Shown: positions 26,907-36,712, counted from the first letter of the stretch. The stretch is DNA of 64,000 nt from Acinetobacter kanungonis (GCF_009939195.1 NZ_JAACKC010000002.1:356620-420619); one strand, 5' to 3'. Program-made: numbers and translations. Notes: a model not told the origin generated them from the sequence alone.

Positions 26907-29192
26907 ATGTACGATGCAGGACAGAAACGGTCTGGATTAGACCTGTTTAAATATATTTGGACTGAATGGATCTCCGCCTTTGTGATTTTGGTGTTGCTGG
27001 TTTTAACACTGATTATTGGCACAGGTGAAATGATTCATGGACAATTATTGCGTATGGGGGAAAGCCTGTATGGCGACCCTGCCAAAGGCATGCAATATTC
27101 TTTCTTAAGAGCAGAACCGAGCAAACCCGATTGTAACCGTCATCCGAATGTGGATGCATTGGTTCAAGCACAAATGAAAACCAATGCAGCAGATGAGTTT
27201 GCCGATATTTTTGGTACGGCTTCAGAATCGGATGTCAGGGCTTCAATTCTTGCGGCACAAAATTTATGTGAAGAAAAATATCAGTTCTACGATAAAGCCA
27301 TGCAACACATGCAGGCACATCCAACCTTAAGAACCTACCGTACCGTGGAAACCACCTTCTTTGGGGTGTTTAAGTTTGGGAGTGAAAATCGCGCCATTTT
27401 ACTGGTGTTGATGGTGGTATTTGCAGCCATCAGCGCAACCCTAAAAACCCATCATATTGGTTTGCGTAGTCCTGCGACTAAAATTGATTTTAGGGTATAT
27501 AGCCTATTTATGCTGGTGGCAAATGGCTTTTTAGTGGCATCCAGTTTAAGCCAGTATCATTCTGTCCAGAACTCAGGTGTACCGATGACGGGTGAAATGT
27601 TCAGTATTTACTGGATGTGGATTACGTTATTTGGTTTGCTGACCTTGATTAGCCTGTTTCAATTATTTAAACAGCCTGTACTGACCAAAGAGGGCGGGCG
27701 CTTGGGCATGGCATTTTTAAGTGTGCCTTTATATGCCTATATGGCGGTGATTACAGGTGTTGCCTTTACCTTCTTTATGGACTACCCAATGGGACAAGGG
27801 ATTTACTTGGGGCAACTGGTCGAGTTCTCCAGTATCTTCCTGAATCTTGCGCTCTTTATCTGGGCGGGGATGTTGTTAAAGCAAACCCGAATTGTGGATT
27901 TATTCCTGAATATTTTGCGTCCATGGAATCTGGCACCTGAAACCTTAACTTGGCTCATTCTAATTGCGGCGGCATTACCAACCGCCTATACCGGTGCCTC
28001 AGGGATTTTCGTGATTGCGGCTGGAGCAATCATTTATAAAGAAGTCTGGAATGCGGGAGGGCGCCGTCAATTTGCTTTGGCAGCAACAGCGATGTCGGGT
28101 TCTTTGGGTGTGGTATTAAGACCGTGTTTATTGATTGTGGTAGTGGCATCACTGAATAAGGAAGTCACGACAGACTGGCTGTATCAATACGGTAGTTATA
28201 TATTCTTGTTAACATCGACCCTGTTTTTAGTGGTGTCGTTGTTCCTCGCGGAACAGAAGTTCCGGATTGCACCTTTGCATCTTGCAGCGCCTAAATCTGT
28301 CCGCGCAATTGCACCTGTTTTGCCTTATATTTTAATTTTTGTGCTGATCTGGTTGTTTTATAAATATGCCTTATCGACAGATCTGAATGAATTTACTGCA
28401 CCTGTGATGATGCCGATCATTCTGCTGGTTATGGTGTTGTTTGATAAATTACGTCATGAACCTGCTCCGATTCAAGCGGTCGGACATTGGGATGAAACGC
28501 TGGATTTAAATTATGCATCATCGACTCAACCTGCGATGGCGGGTGCTGATTTATCTAATACCGCGGAATATCGAGAGGGGATTTATACAGAGCAAGTGGC
28601 AGATGAGCTTGCTGTCAATCATGCGGTGCAACATTCAGAAAAGTTAGATCCGATGCGCCAAGTGGGTTTCTGGAAATCGTTGCATATTTCGACCAGTGAG
28701 ACGGTTGGGCATATTGGGGCATTGGTCATTCTCATGGCATTATCGGTCAGTGTCGGGGGCTTCTTGGAGCGGATTGAAGTCATGAGTATGTTCCCAACGG
28801 ATATTGGGAATATTTATTTAGTAATTACGATGATTGTGGCGCTGATGATTGTGGTCGGCATGATTATGGATCCGTTTGGTGCTGTGATTTTAATTTCAGC
28901 GACGGTTGCTCCAGTCGCTTATCAGTATGGCATTCATCCTGTACATTTCTGGATGATTACCTTGATTGGTTTTGAATTAGGTTATGTGACGCCGCCTGTA
29001 GCGCTGAATCATTTGCTGGCGCGTCAATCGATTGGTGATGCAGAAGTCGCTGAAGCGGATGCAGAAGTTCGACATGCGTCTTTTTACTATCGCTATGAAC
29101 GATGGATCTTGCCACTCTTGGTATTATTCCCAGCCATGCTGATTATTGCTTATGTGCCTTACTTGTTTAAATTGTTTGGTTGGTATCATTAA
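26907..29192 (+). CDS. TRAP transporter permease, fused small (DctQ-like) and large (DctM) subunits
   Basis: A roughly 761-aa inner-membrane protein. The N-terminal ~290 residues hold about four spans, with an extra periplasmic segment of about 110 residues between the first two carrying two cysteines. This resembles a DctQ subunit with an insert. The remainder is DctM-like, with GASGIFVIAAGAI and a C-terminal FELGYVTPPVALNHLL matching the TRAP TPP-V motif. TRAP systems import carboxylates driven by sodium or proton gradients. AGGA at 26897-26900 favours the ATG at 26907; the frame is open 16 codons further upstream to 26859. No DctP binding-protein gene is adjacent. Confidence 0.8.
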   Translation: MYDAGQKRSGLDLFKYIWTEWISAFVILVLLVLTLIIGTGEMIHGQLLRMGESLYGDPAKGMQYSFLRAEPSKPDCNRHPNVDALVQAQMKTNAADEFADIFGTASESDVRASILAAQNLCEEKYQFYDKAMQHMQAHPTLRTYRTVETTFFGVFKFGSENRAILLVLMVVFAAISATLKTHHIGLRSPATKIDFRVYSLFMLVANGFLVASSLSQYHSVQNSGVPMTGEMFSIYWMWITLFGLLTLISLFQLFKQPVLTKEGGRLGMAFLSVPLYAYMAVITGVAFTFFMDYPMGQGIYLGQLVEFSSIFLNLALFIWAGMLLKQTRIVDLFLNILRPWNLAPETLTWLILIAAALPTAYTGASGIFVIAAGAIIYKEVWNAGGRRQFALAATAMSGSLGVVLRPCLLIVVVASLNKEVTTDWLYQYGSYIFLLTSTLFLVVSLFLAEQKFRIAPLHLAAPKSVRAIAPVLPYILIFVLIWLFYKYALSTDLNEFTAPVMMPIILLVMVLFDKLRHEPAPIQAVGHWDETLDLNYASSTQPAMAGADLSNTAEYREGIYTEQVADELAVNHAVQHSEKLDPMRQVGFWKSLHISTSETVGHIGALVILMALSVSVGGFLERIEVMSMFPTDIGNIYLVITMIVALMIVVGMIMDPFGAVILISATVAPVAYQYGIHPVHFWMITLIGFELGYVTPPVALNHLLARQSIGDAEVAEADAEVRHASFYYRYERWILPLLVLFPAMLIIAYVPYLFKLFGWYH

Positions 29193-29210
29193 GCGACTTG
29201 AATAATAGAT

Positions 29211-29238
29211 AAAGCACCTTCGGGTGCTTTATGTTTTT
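29211..29238. terminator. Bidirectional terminator between the TRAP permease and the DMT transporter
   Basis: AAAGCACC (29211-29218) pairs with GGTGCTTT (29223-29230) around TTCG. Ts follow on the plus side after ATG, and the A side gives a short T run on the minus strand. It lies between convergent genes; the minus gene's stop codon lies within it. Confidence 0.8.
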
Positions 29239-30125
29239 TGGCGTTGTTGAAATAAAGGACTACAAAATAGGATACCGCCCAAGATCAAACTGAAACCAAT
29301 GAGGCTGTAGTGGTCAGGTACTTCCTGCCAGAAAATGTAGCCCCAAGATCCTGCAAAAATAATCGCAATATAATTCACGGGACCAATCTGACCAGCAGGT
29401 GCCAATTGGTAGGCTTTGGACATGAAAATCTGGCTGATGTTCGCCAATACGCCTGCGGTAATTAAAAAGCTGAGTTCATGCAGCGTATAAGGTCGCCATA
29501 ACCAGAACATGGGAAGCATGGAAATAAGCGTACCAATCAAGCAGAAGTAAAATACAATCCGTTCAGGTGGCTCGGTACTGGTCAGCGCACGCACGGTGAC
29601 AAACGCCATGGCGGCTAAAAAGCTCGCGATTAAGCCAATCAGGGAAATCTTGTTGAAGAGTCCTGAGTCTGGTTTTGCCACAAACAAGACACCCGCCAGA
29701 CCAATGGCAGCGGCCAAGAGCATGGAATGGGTAATTTTTTCTTTTAAGAACAGCCATGCAATCAGTGGAATGAAGATGGGAGAGGAATAAGTAAATACCA
29801 TGGCATTGGAGAGTTTTAAATGCGCAATGGCATAGAAAAAGCCGTACATGGCAATTAGACCGACCACTGCACGCCACGTGTGCATCCAGATTTTATGGGT
29901 CTTAAAAAAGCCCAGACCTTTATTGAATATGATCGGCAGAAAGACGAATAAGCCAATAAAATTGCGGAAAAAGACAATGGTCGGATTATCGACGCTATAA
30001 GAGGCATAACGAATACAGACGCCCATCAGCGAAAATAAAAAGGCAGACAGGGTCAGAAAACCAAGCGCCTTGACCAGATTGCGATTGGTTGGGGAGATGT
30101 TCATGCGAAAATTCGGCATAGTCAT
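29229..30125 (-). CDS. EamA-family (DMT) transporter
   Basis: A 298-aa inner-membrane protein with ten hydrophobic segments in two EamA repeats (about residues 18-150 and 165-293). The first repeat contains AIAHLKLSNAMVFTYSSPIFIPLIAWLFLKEK in pieces, the usual EamA signature ending in a FLKEK-like motif. The substrate of such exporters or importers cannot be read from sequence. It ends in the bidirectional terminator shared with the TRAP gene, and the start lies 36 bp from the downstream end of the coiled-coil protein gene. It is probably the last gene of a leftward run. Confidence 0.85.
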   Translation of the reverse strand: MTMPNFRMNISPTNRNLVKALGFLTLSAFLFSLMGVCIRYASYSVDNPTIVFFRNFIGLFVFLPIIFNKGLGFFKTHKIWMHTWRAVVGLIAMYGFFYAIAHLKLSNAMVFTYSSPIFIPLIAWLFLKEKITHSMLLAAAIGLAGVLFVAKPDSGLFNKISLIGLIASFLAAMAFVTVRALTSTEPPERIVFYFCLIGTLISMLPMFWLWRPYTLHELSFLITAGVLANISQIFMSKAYQLAPAGQIGPVNYIAIIFAGSWGYIFWQEVPDHYSLIGFSLILGGILFCSPLFQQRQKT

Positions 30126-30161
30126 AGACGAATCTATTCTAGCCGAATTTTAAGCAGTCGG

Positions 30162-30602
30162 TTATTGAGCTTGTGCGAGTTGTGCTTCGAGTAACTTAAT
30201 TTGTTCCTCTTTCAACTCAATCAGGTCATCTGCATCATGATGTTGTGCTTTCAGCATTTTTTCTTGATCATTCAGTTGCGTCTGAATGTCATCCAGTTTG
30301 GCAATTTCTTCTTTTGCCAATGCTGCATTTTTTGGTACATCTTGTTTCAGCAGGCTTTCATCGACCAATTGGATTGGCGCATCAGCACTAGCTACTGTTG
30401 CCGTAGATGCTGCCGTTTCAGCGGCAGGAGCAAGTGCTTGAGCTGCTGGTTTTGCTGCTGCACGCACGACTGGCTGCTCTAGCTCATGTTTTGGTTGCGA
30501 GGAAGTCATCCATTGGTAGGCAAGAAAAATAGCCACCACAGCAAGCAGTCCTGCAATGATCCCCATTAAAAGTTTTGAATTTTGTCTTTGATCTAACGTC
30601 AT
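30162..30602 (-). CDS. Membrane-anchored coiled-coil protein (unrecognised)
   Basis: From the ATG at 30602 the product is 146 aa: a short basic N-terminus, one transmembrane segment (about residues 12-32) and an Ala/Pro-rich linker with many AAA and APA runs (about 45-75). A C-terminal coiled coil rich in Leu, Glu and Gln ends QIKLLEAQLAQAQ. AAGG lies 9 nt before this ATG, and the start avoids overlapping yheV, so the longer open frame (to 30719) is rejected. It is probably co-transcribed with prlC and yheV. I do not recognise the family. The shape suggests a periplasmic spacer or scaffold. Confidence 0.65.
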   Translation of the reverse strand: MTLDQRQNSKLLMGIIAGLLAVVAIFLAYQWMTSSQPKHELEQPVVRAAAKPAAQALAPAAETAASTATVASADAPIQLVDESLLKQDVPKNAALAKEEIAKLDDIQTQLNDQEKMLKAQHHDADDLIELKEEQIKLLEAQLAQAQ

Positions 30603-30618
30603 GACTTGAACCTTGTGG

Positions 30619-30825
30619 TTATTCAGGCTGACGAGGTTTAAATTGAATGACCCCAATTTCGTCTGGATATTCAGGCTCAGCAGGTTCGACATGGGTCGGA
30701 CGCTTTTCTGCATATTCACACTCTATACATTCAATCCACTCGTCATCCACAGTGATGATCTTAACCACACGATCTAAAGCTCCGCATTTGGGACATTTTG
30801 CGCCTGCGATAAACTGTCTTTTCAT
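30619..30825 (-). CDS. yheV: YheV-like putative zinc-ribbon protein (DUF2387)
   Basis: A 68-aa cytoplasmic protein beginning MKRQFIAGAKCPKCG. It has CPKC near residues 11-14 and CIEC near 35-38, a four-cysteine zinc ribbon, and ends with IGVIQF. The RFIAGAKCP start matches E. coli YheV. The gene lies between prlC and the coiled-coil gene, the prlC-yheV pairing seen in pseudomonads. An in-frame GTG at 30840 would add five residues. The function is unknown. Confidence 0.8.
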   Translation of the reverse strand: MKRQFIAGAKCPKCGALDRVVKIITVDDEWIECIECEYAEKRPTHVEPAEPEYPDEIGVIQFKPRQPE

Positions 30826-30863
30826 GTCAGTTAATAACACCCTGTGAACAATAATGACGTAGT

Positions 30864-32921
30864 TTAAGCGCTTTTATCGGTGTTCGTCCAACCCTGATGG
30901 CGTAATAATGCGTCTATTTTTGGCTCGCGTCCGCGGAAATTGATAAATGCATCAAGCGCTGTATCTTTTCCGCCAACTGCTAGAATAAACTGTCGAAACT
31001 CTTTGCCAGTCTGGGTATTGAAAATCCCTTCTTGTTCGAAGCGATCAAAGGCATCACTGGCTAAAACTTCTGCCCATTTATACGAATAATAACCCGCTGC
31101 ATAGCCGCCTGCGAAAATATGGCTGAAGCTGTGCTGGAAACGGTTATAAGCTGCTGTCGGGACAACGGCATAGTTTTGACGAATCTGATCTAAAGTCGTT
31201 TGAATACCCGCTGCATTTAATGCAGGCGTGGTGCGGTGAATATTCAGATCAAACAAGGCAAATTCGATTTGACGAAGAGTTTGCATGCCTGACTGGAAGA
31301 AACGCGCATCGAGCAACGCTTTGAGCAAAGATTCAGGGAGCACGTCTTTGCTTTCAATGTGCTCGCTCAGTAAATCGAGGCTTTCTTTGTCCCATGTCCA
31401 GAATTCCATAAACTGACTTGGCAGCTCTACTGCATCCCAAGCCACGCCATGCGTGCCTGCCACAGAAATATGATCGACTTCGGTCAACATATGGTGCAAG
31501 CCGTGTCCAAATTCATGGAACAGGGTGGTCACTTCATCATGGGTCAGTAAAGCCGCTTGTCCTGCAACAGGTGGGGTAAAGTTACAGACCATGTAGCAAA
31601 TCGGTTTTTGTAGACCTTGTGCGGTTTGCATGCGTGAACGGAAACCACTCATCCATGCGCCACCGCGTTTGCCATTACGGGCATACAAATCAAAATAGAA
31701 ACCACCGACGACGTTGCCTTGATCTTCAAGTTCAAAATATTGTGCATCGGCATGCCAGACAGGTGCTGCACGCTGTACAACTTGAATGCCATACAGACGT
31801 TCAACAATGCTAAATAAGCCTTGTACAATTTTCGGTGCAGGGAAATACGGTTTTAAATCTTCCTGAGACAGATTGAATTGCTGAACTTTGAGTTTTTCAG
31901 AGTAAAACCCTGTATCCCACGGTTCGAGGGTGCCAATCCCGTCTTGCGCTGCAATGGCTTTTAGTTCGGCAATTTCCTGCTCGGCAGGTTGGCGGGCATG
32001 TTCTGCTAGCTCAACCAAAAAGTTGGCCACGGTGTCGACATCGGGTGCCATTTTGCTGGCGAGGGACAGTTCTGCATAGTTGTTAAAACCCAGTAATTGT
32101 GCCATTTCCTGACGTAAGCTCAAGATTTCTTCCATCACCGCGGTATTGTCAAATTCAGCTTGTTCTGCCTGATCTGAAGCACGGGTGGTGTAAGCCCGAT
32201 ACAATTCTTCACGTACTGCACGATCTTCGGCATAGGTCATGATCGCCAAATAGGCGGGAATGTCTAAAGTGGCAACCGCTTGTTCAAGCTCACGTTGCTG
32301 ACCATATTGTTTTAACAGTTCAACGCTGCTGTCGGGTAAGCCTTTTAGTTGATCTTCGTTCAAAGGTTTGAAATAGGCTTGTGAGGCATCCAAGACATGG
32401 TTGGAGAAGTCGGAAGACAGTTGAGAGAGTCGCGCTGAAATCTCAGCATAGCGTTTTTTCGCTTCACCTACTAAGGCAACCCCAGAGAGTTTGAAATCTC
32501 GTAATGCTAGCTTGATGGCGCTTTGCTGTGCCGCAGGCAGTTGATTAAATTCTGTCGAATCTTGTACTTGCTGATAGGTTTGGTACAGCACGGTGTGTTG
32601 CCCGAGCGCAGTGTAATATTCACTCAGTGCAGGGAGCAAAGACTGATAGACCTCACGAGTTTCAGTATTGTTCATGACCGCATTTAAATGAGACAGTACC
32701 CCCCAAGATTCGCTCATGCTATTTTCAAGTTCATCGACTTGGCTCAAGACTTGAAGTTGAGCAGCATGCTGTTCAGGGACGGCTGTGAGTTCGGCTAAAA
32801 ATTGCTGACCGTGTTGAATGGCTTGTTCGATTTGTTGTTTTAATTCGCTAAGTTGAATTTGATCAAACTGAGGAACAGGTAAAGTTGCTTGATCTAAGAG
32901 CATGTGCATTCGCCATTTCAT
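30864..32921 (-). CDS. prlC: Oligopeptidase A (M3 metallopeptidase)
   Basis: PrlC degrades cytoplasmic oligopeptides, including cleaved signal peptides. The 685-aa M3 peptidase has the zinc motif HEFGHGLHH at about residue 468, with the third ligand glutamate in the following WDAVELPSQFMEF. A C-terminal YSYKWAEVLASDAF block is typical of the subfamily. Extra ATGs at residues 5 and 7 could also serve as the start. It is followed by yheV after 38 bp. The neighbouring ORFs on the plus strand are shadows. Confidence 0.95.
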   Translation of the reverse strand: MKWRMHMLLDQATLPVPQFDQIQLSELKQQIEQAIQHGQQFLAELTAVPEQHAAQLQVLSQVDELENSMSESWGVLSHLNAVMNNTETREVYQSLLPALSEYYTALGQHTVLYQTYQQVQDSTEFNQLPAAQQSAIKLALRDFKLSGVALVGEAKKRYAEISARLSQLSSDFSNHVLDASQAYFKPLNEDQLKGLPDSSVELLKQYGQQRELEQAVATLDIPAYLAIMTYAEDRAVREELYRAYTTRASDQAEQAEFDNTAVMEEILSLRQEMAQLLGFNNYAELSLASKMAPDVDTVANFLVELAEHARQPAEQEIAELKAIAAQDGIGTLEPWDTGFYSEKLKVQQFNLSQEDLKPYFPAPKIVQGLFSIVERLYGIQVVQRAAPVWHADAQYFELEDQGNVVGGFYFDLYARNGKRGGAWMSGFRSRMQTAQGLQKPICYMVCNFTPPVAGQAALLTHDEVTTLFHEFGHGLHHMLTEVDHISVAGTHGVAWDAVELPSQFMEFWTWDKESLDLLSEHIESKDVLPESLLKALLDARFFQSGMQTLRQIEFALFDLNIHRTTPALNAAGIQTTLDQIRQNYAVVPTAAYNRFQHSFSHIFAGGYAAGYYSYKWAEVLASDAFDRFEQEGIFNTQTGKEFRQFILAVGGKDTALDAFINFRGREPKIDALLRHQGWTNTDKSA

Positions 32922-32961
32922 TTTAAACTTAATCTAGATGTAGGGATTGTTGGCAGGGAAA

Positions 32962-33849
32962 TCAAGTTTTTATTGTGGGAGTTTGCTGTTCGGCAGTAAA
33001 TTCTGCCCAAGAGGCAAAGGATTGATCAATTTGCTGAGGGATATACAGGACTTTGGCAAAGTTACGGGTCATGCATTCGGTATCCAGAATTTCGCCACTT
33101 TTATATTTTTCTTTACGATGCCGCCAGATTTCATTCTGACGATAATAGTCAGAGCCAATTTTTAAAAAGGCATGCTGTTGTTCAAACACATGATAGACAT
33201 AACCCAAATCTACCGAGCAGCGCAGTTCCCCCTCCAGACATTTGTCGCTAAACCATAAGCGGATTTGAAAGGTATGCGGGGTCGGATTATAAAATTGATA
33301 ATCAATGTAATTGTAAAAGATGGCCGCGCCACTGCCGAAAGGTAAAACCCGTCCTTGATCGGGGAAGGGATCAAAGGAATGCTGCGCACGTTGTTTCACC
33401 TGAAGTGGGCTATGCAGCACCAGCCAATGGATCAGATTGGCAATTTGGCAGATACCTCCACCAATCCCGCCACGCGCCTGACCAAAACTCAGTTCCATGC
33501 CCTCGACATAGCCTTTGGCGGCTGTGGGTTGCCCCACCAGTTGGCAGAAAGAAAAGGTCTGTTGGGGATGAATGAGAATGCCTGAAATACAGGGGCTGGC
33601 AATTTTCAGGTTGATGACTTTGTTGTATTGCCAGTGTTGTTCGCTGTCTCCTAATTTTCGAATCAAGACCGATTGATGTTTTTTCACCCGATAGGGCAAG
33701 GGTGTAGAACATTTCTCTTGGGCATAATCTTGACCATCGGTTTTCCATTGCCAATAGCGCAGCGCCCGTCGGGTACGGGTCGATAAAAAGTAAAGCAGGG
33801 GATGATATTGGCTAATCGGTTTAGGGATCAAACGTCGAATAATGGTCAT
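32962..33849 (-). CDS. VanW-family protein
   Basis: A 295-aa protein with a VanW domain. The diagnostic region is GGIGGGICQIANLIHWLVLHSPL in pieces near 128-150, followed by the RVLPFGSGAAIFYNYIDYQFYN region. VanW proteins were named from vancomycin-resistance operons, but their biochemical role is unknown and resistance is not implied here. There is no signal peptide. It lies after the rnr terminator and is probably its own unit. Confidence 0.8.
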   Translation of the reverse strand: MTIIRRLIPKPISQYHPLLYFLSTRTRRALRYWQWKTDGQDYAQEKCSTPLPYRVKKHQSVLIRKLGDSEQHWQYNKVINLKIASPCISGILIHPQQTFSFCQLVGQPTAAKGYVEGMELSFGQARGGIGGGICQIANLIHWLVLHSPLQVKQRAQHSFDPFPDQGRVLPFGSGAAIFYNYIDYQFYNPTPHTFQIRLWFSDKCLEGELRCSVDLGYVYHVFEQQHAFLKIGSDYYRQNEIWRHRKEKYKSGEILDTECMTRNFAKVLYIPQQIDQSFASWAEFTAEQQTPTIKT

Positions 33850-33859
33850 GATTTTATAT

Positions 33860-33892
33860 AAAAAAAGGTGTTAAGCCCAGAGACTTAACACC
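33860..33892 (-). terminator. Terminator of rnr
   Basis: GGTGTTAAG (33867-33875) pairs with CTTAACACC (33884-33892) around an 8-nt loop; on the minus strand seven Ts follow. It sits just after the rnr stop. Confidence 0.93.
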
Positions 33893-33901
33893 GATCTCAG
33901 G

Positions 33902-36343
33902 TTATTCGCTACGCACTTTGGCGTTGGCTTTTTTCTTTTTGGCTTTGCTCTTTTTCTTGGCCTTGTCTTTGGCTTTTACCTCGGCCTTGGCGGAGGTTTT
34001 CTTGTCGGCTTTTTTGCCATAAGAGCTCGGCTTAGGCTTAGCTTTCTTTTTCGTAACAGGTTGATCGCCAGACTCACGTGCTTCAGTAGGTGCTTTTGCC
34101 GCGCGAGGATTAAAGGTTTCTTCCTTCACCTGTGCAGTGCCAGCTTTGGCTACGCGCGGTGCACGGCTACGGATGGCACGTCCTGCATGCGTCAGTTGCT
34201 GAATCAGTTCAAAGTCAATCTTACGCTCTTCCAAGTTCACGCCAGCCACTTTAATTTTGACTTCATCGCCCAAACCAAATGTTTGCCCACGATTTTGCCC
34301 CACCAGACTTTGGCTGACTTGGTCAAAGACAAAGAAGTCATCGCCCAATTGGCTGACATGAACCATACCATCGACATACAGGTCTTTCAGCGTCACAAAT
34401 AAACCAAATTCTGCTACTGCTGAAATCACACCGACAAACTCATCGCCCAAATGCTGCTGCATGTAGTGGCATTTTAACCACATGGTCACAGAGCGAGAGG
34501 CTTCATCGGCACGACGTTCGGTTTGCGAGAAATGTTCGCCTGCATCATCCAGTGCCGCACCAGAAAGCGGGAATGGTTTATCCGCGAGTTTGGCTTTAAT
34601 GGCACGGTGTAGCAATAAATCTGGGTAGCGACGAATAGGTGATGTGAAGTGGGTATAGGCTTCATATGCCAGACCATAGTGTCCTGCATTTTTGGCGCCG
34701 TAATAGGCTTGCATCATGGAGCGTAATAACACTGCATGAATACTCGGTGCATCAATACGGTCCTTGGTCGCTTCAATCACCGCCTGATAGTCGGCTTGGG
34801 TCGGTTGGTCTGGGAATTTCAAACCAAGCAATTTGACAAAATCACGGACTTTTTGAATGCGCGAGAACTCAGGTGGCTCATGCACGCGATACAGCATCGG
34901 CACATCATGCTCGAGTGCAAACTCAGCTGCAGCCACGTTAGCCAATAACATACATTCTTCAATCAGCTTGTGTGCATCGTTACGTGTACGTGGCAGAATT
35001 TCGTTAATACCGCCTAAGTCATCAAAGGTCATATAGGTTTCAACGGTTTCAAATTCCATTGCATGACGTTTGGCACGTAGGTCTTTTAGCACTTGATACA
35101 GTTGAAACAGGGTGTTTAGTGATTTACGGACTTCACGGTCTTCAGGCACCGCAGCACTATCCCCATCAAAATACTGTGCTACTTGCGTATAGGTCAGGCG
35201 TGCTTTGGAATGCATCACAGAAGGATAGAATTCAAAGCCTGTCACGCGACCTGCACGCGAAAGTTTTAAATCACAGACCATACATAGACGGTCGACATGT
35301 GGATTTAAAGAACACAGTCCATTGGAAAGGGCTTCAGGCAACATCGGCAATACAAAGTGCGGGAAATACACGGAGGTCCCGCGTTCTTGTGCTTCCTCAT
35401 CCAAGGGTTTGCCAATACGCACATAATGGCTGACATCGGCAATCGCCACCACGACACGATAACCGCCACCCGAGCGTTTTTCGGCATAGACGGCATCATC
35501 AAAGTCGCGGGCATCTTCACCATCAATGGTGACCAAAGGCAGGTCGCGTAAGTCAATGCGACCTTCACGGTCTTTGGCACTTGGCTCTTTAAAGCTTTCG
35601 GCTTCTTTCAGGACTTCTTCAGGGAATTCGTAAGGTAAACCAAATTCTAAGATGGTTTGCGGAATAATGATTTCAGTGTCTGCTTTGTCTGCCATCGACT
35701 GAATCACATGTCCCGTTGCGAATTCTTCACGGGTAGGGTAGTCATCAATCGCGATACGAACCGAATCCCCCAGTTTGAGTTGGGCATGTTCAATCAGCTC
35801 TTTTTCTAAAGTAATCGGCTGATGTGCATTCGGATTTGCAGGCTGAATAAAGTATTCGCCGTCATGTTGTGAGACTTTACCGATAATCTGCTTGACGCGG
35901 CGCTGTAAGACTTCGGAAATAAAGCCCCATGCTTTACCTTTACGATCCACCGAAGTTTGCTGCACTTTCACACGATCGCCGTTAAACACTTGGCGAAGTT
36001 CACGTTCAGGTAAAAGCAGGTCATCATGTCCAGCAATACTGGCTGTACCAAAACCTTTGGAGTTGATATAAACCGTGGCTTCATGGCTGGGTTGATCTGC
36101 CATGCGTTGGAATTTAAAGCCATCTTTCATGAGTTGACCGTCACGCACCATGGCAATCAGGCGATGGCTGAGGGCATCAATGCTCTTTTGATCGGCAATT
36201 TGGAAGTGTTCCACTAAATCGGCATGCGATTGTGGCGAGTTTAATTGTTCTATAGTTTCTAAAATGAGCGTACGGCTCGGAATAGGATTTTCGTAGCGTT
36301 CAGCTTCCGCTTTGGCTTCAGGATCGACCCAATTTTTCATCAT
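33902..36343 (-). CDS. rnr: Ribonuclease R
   Basis: RNase R is a processive 3'-5' exoribonuclease that degrades structured RNA and acts in rRNA quality control and trans-translation. The 813-aa protein has a winged-helix N-terminus (about 20-80) and cold-shock domains (about 85-240). The RNB catalytic domain with VTIDGEDARDFDDAVY near 270-285 supplies the metal-binding aspartates. An S1 domain lies near 640-720, with a Lys/Ala-rich basic tail from about 725. The length matches E. coli RNase R (813). Two GCN-rich Ala/Lys tracts in the tail are compositional only. Confidence 0.96.
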   Translation of the reverse strand: MMKNWVDPEAKAEAERYENPIPSRTLILETIEQLNSPQSHADLVEHFQIADQKSIDALSHRLIAMVRDGQLMKDGFKFQRMADQPSHEATVYINSKGFGTASIAGHDDLLLPERELRQVFNGDRVKVQQTSVDRKGKAWGFISEVLQRRVKQIIGKVSQHDGEYFIQPANPNAHQPITLEKELIEHAQLKLGDSVRIAIDDYPTREEFATGHVIQSMADKADTEIIIPQTILEFGLPYEFPEEVLKEAESFKEPSAKDREGRIDLRDLPLVTIDGEDARDFDDAVYAEKRSGGGYRVVVAIADVSHYVRIGKPLDEEAQERGTSVYFPHFVLPMLPEALSNGLCSLNPHVDRLCMVCDLKLSRAGRVTGFEFYPSVMHSKARLTYTQVAQYFDGDSAAVPEDREVRKSLNTLFQLYQVLKDLRAKRHAMEFETVETYMTFDDLGGINEILPRTRNDAHKLIEECMLLANVAAAEFALEHDVPMLYRVHEPPEFSRIQKVRDFVKLLGLKFPDQPTQADYQAVIEATKDRIDAPSIHAVLLRSMMQAYYGAKNAGHYGLAYEAYTHFTSPIRRYPDLLLHRAIKAKLADKPFPLSGAALDDAGEHFSQTERRADEASRSVTMWLKCHYMQQHLGDEFVGVISAVAEFGLFVTLKDLYVDGMVHVSQLGDDFFVFDQVSQSLVGQNRGQTFGLGDEVKIKVAGVNLEERKIDFELIQQLTHAGRAIRSRAPRVAKAGTAQVKEETFNPRAAKAPTEARESGDQPVTKKKAKPKPSSYGKKADKKTSAKAEVKAKDKAKKKSKAKKKKANAKVRSE

Positions 36344-36566
36344 GGATTTGGTTTTGTGTCAGAAGATAGGATTAGCATAAGACATGCTGCGCCAGACTGC
36401 ACGTAAATGATTGCAATAATGTGTTTTTCCTCGAGCAATTGAAGTCAATAAGGCAGATTCAGAAACAAAGCTGAGCTGATACGGGATAAATTCTGCACAA
36501 AATTGAGTAAATTGTTTAAAAAATATTTAATTGAGCAAAATAATGCAAAAAAAACAGCGGCTGTGC

Positions 36567-36595
36567 TTGCAGTACTAGGGTTAAGTTTGTATTAT
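36567..36595 (+). promoter_or_regulatory. Promoter of the tRNA-Ser/tRNA-Arg operon
   Basis: TTGCAG (36567-36572) and TATTAT (36590-36595) have 17-bp spacing, followed by a GC-rich discriminator GGCGGC typical of stringently controlled stable-RNA promoters. The start would be near 36602, just ahead of tRNA-Ser. Confidence 0.75.
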
Positions 36596-36608
36596 GGCGG
36601 CACGTTAC

Positions 36609-36698
36609 GGTGAGATGGGTGAGTGGCTGAAACCACATCCCTGCTAAGGATGCATACGGGCAACTGTATCGAGGGTTCGAATCCCTCTCTCACCGCCA
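36609..36698 (+). tRNA. tRNA-Ser (anticodon GCT)
   Basis: The 90-nt gene includes an encoded CCA. The acceptor stem GGTGAGA pairs with TCTCACC, the anticodon arm presents CTGCTAA, the variable arm is long as expected for serine, and the T arm reads GGTTCGAATCC. It decodes AGC and AGU codons. Confidence 0.96.
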
Positions 36699-36712
36699 AA
36701 TTTACTTATATC

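Noticed and set aside
32962..33849. VanW gene as evidence of vancomycin resistance
   Set aside because: VanW domains are widespread and no vanHAX-type genes are present. Gram-negative cells are intrinsically resistant to vancomycin in any case.
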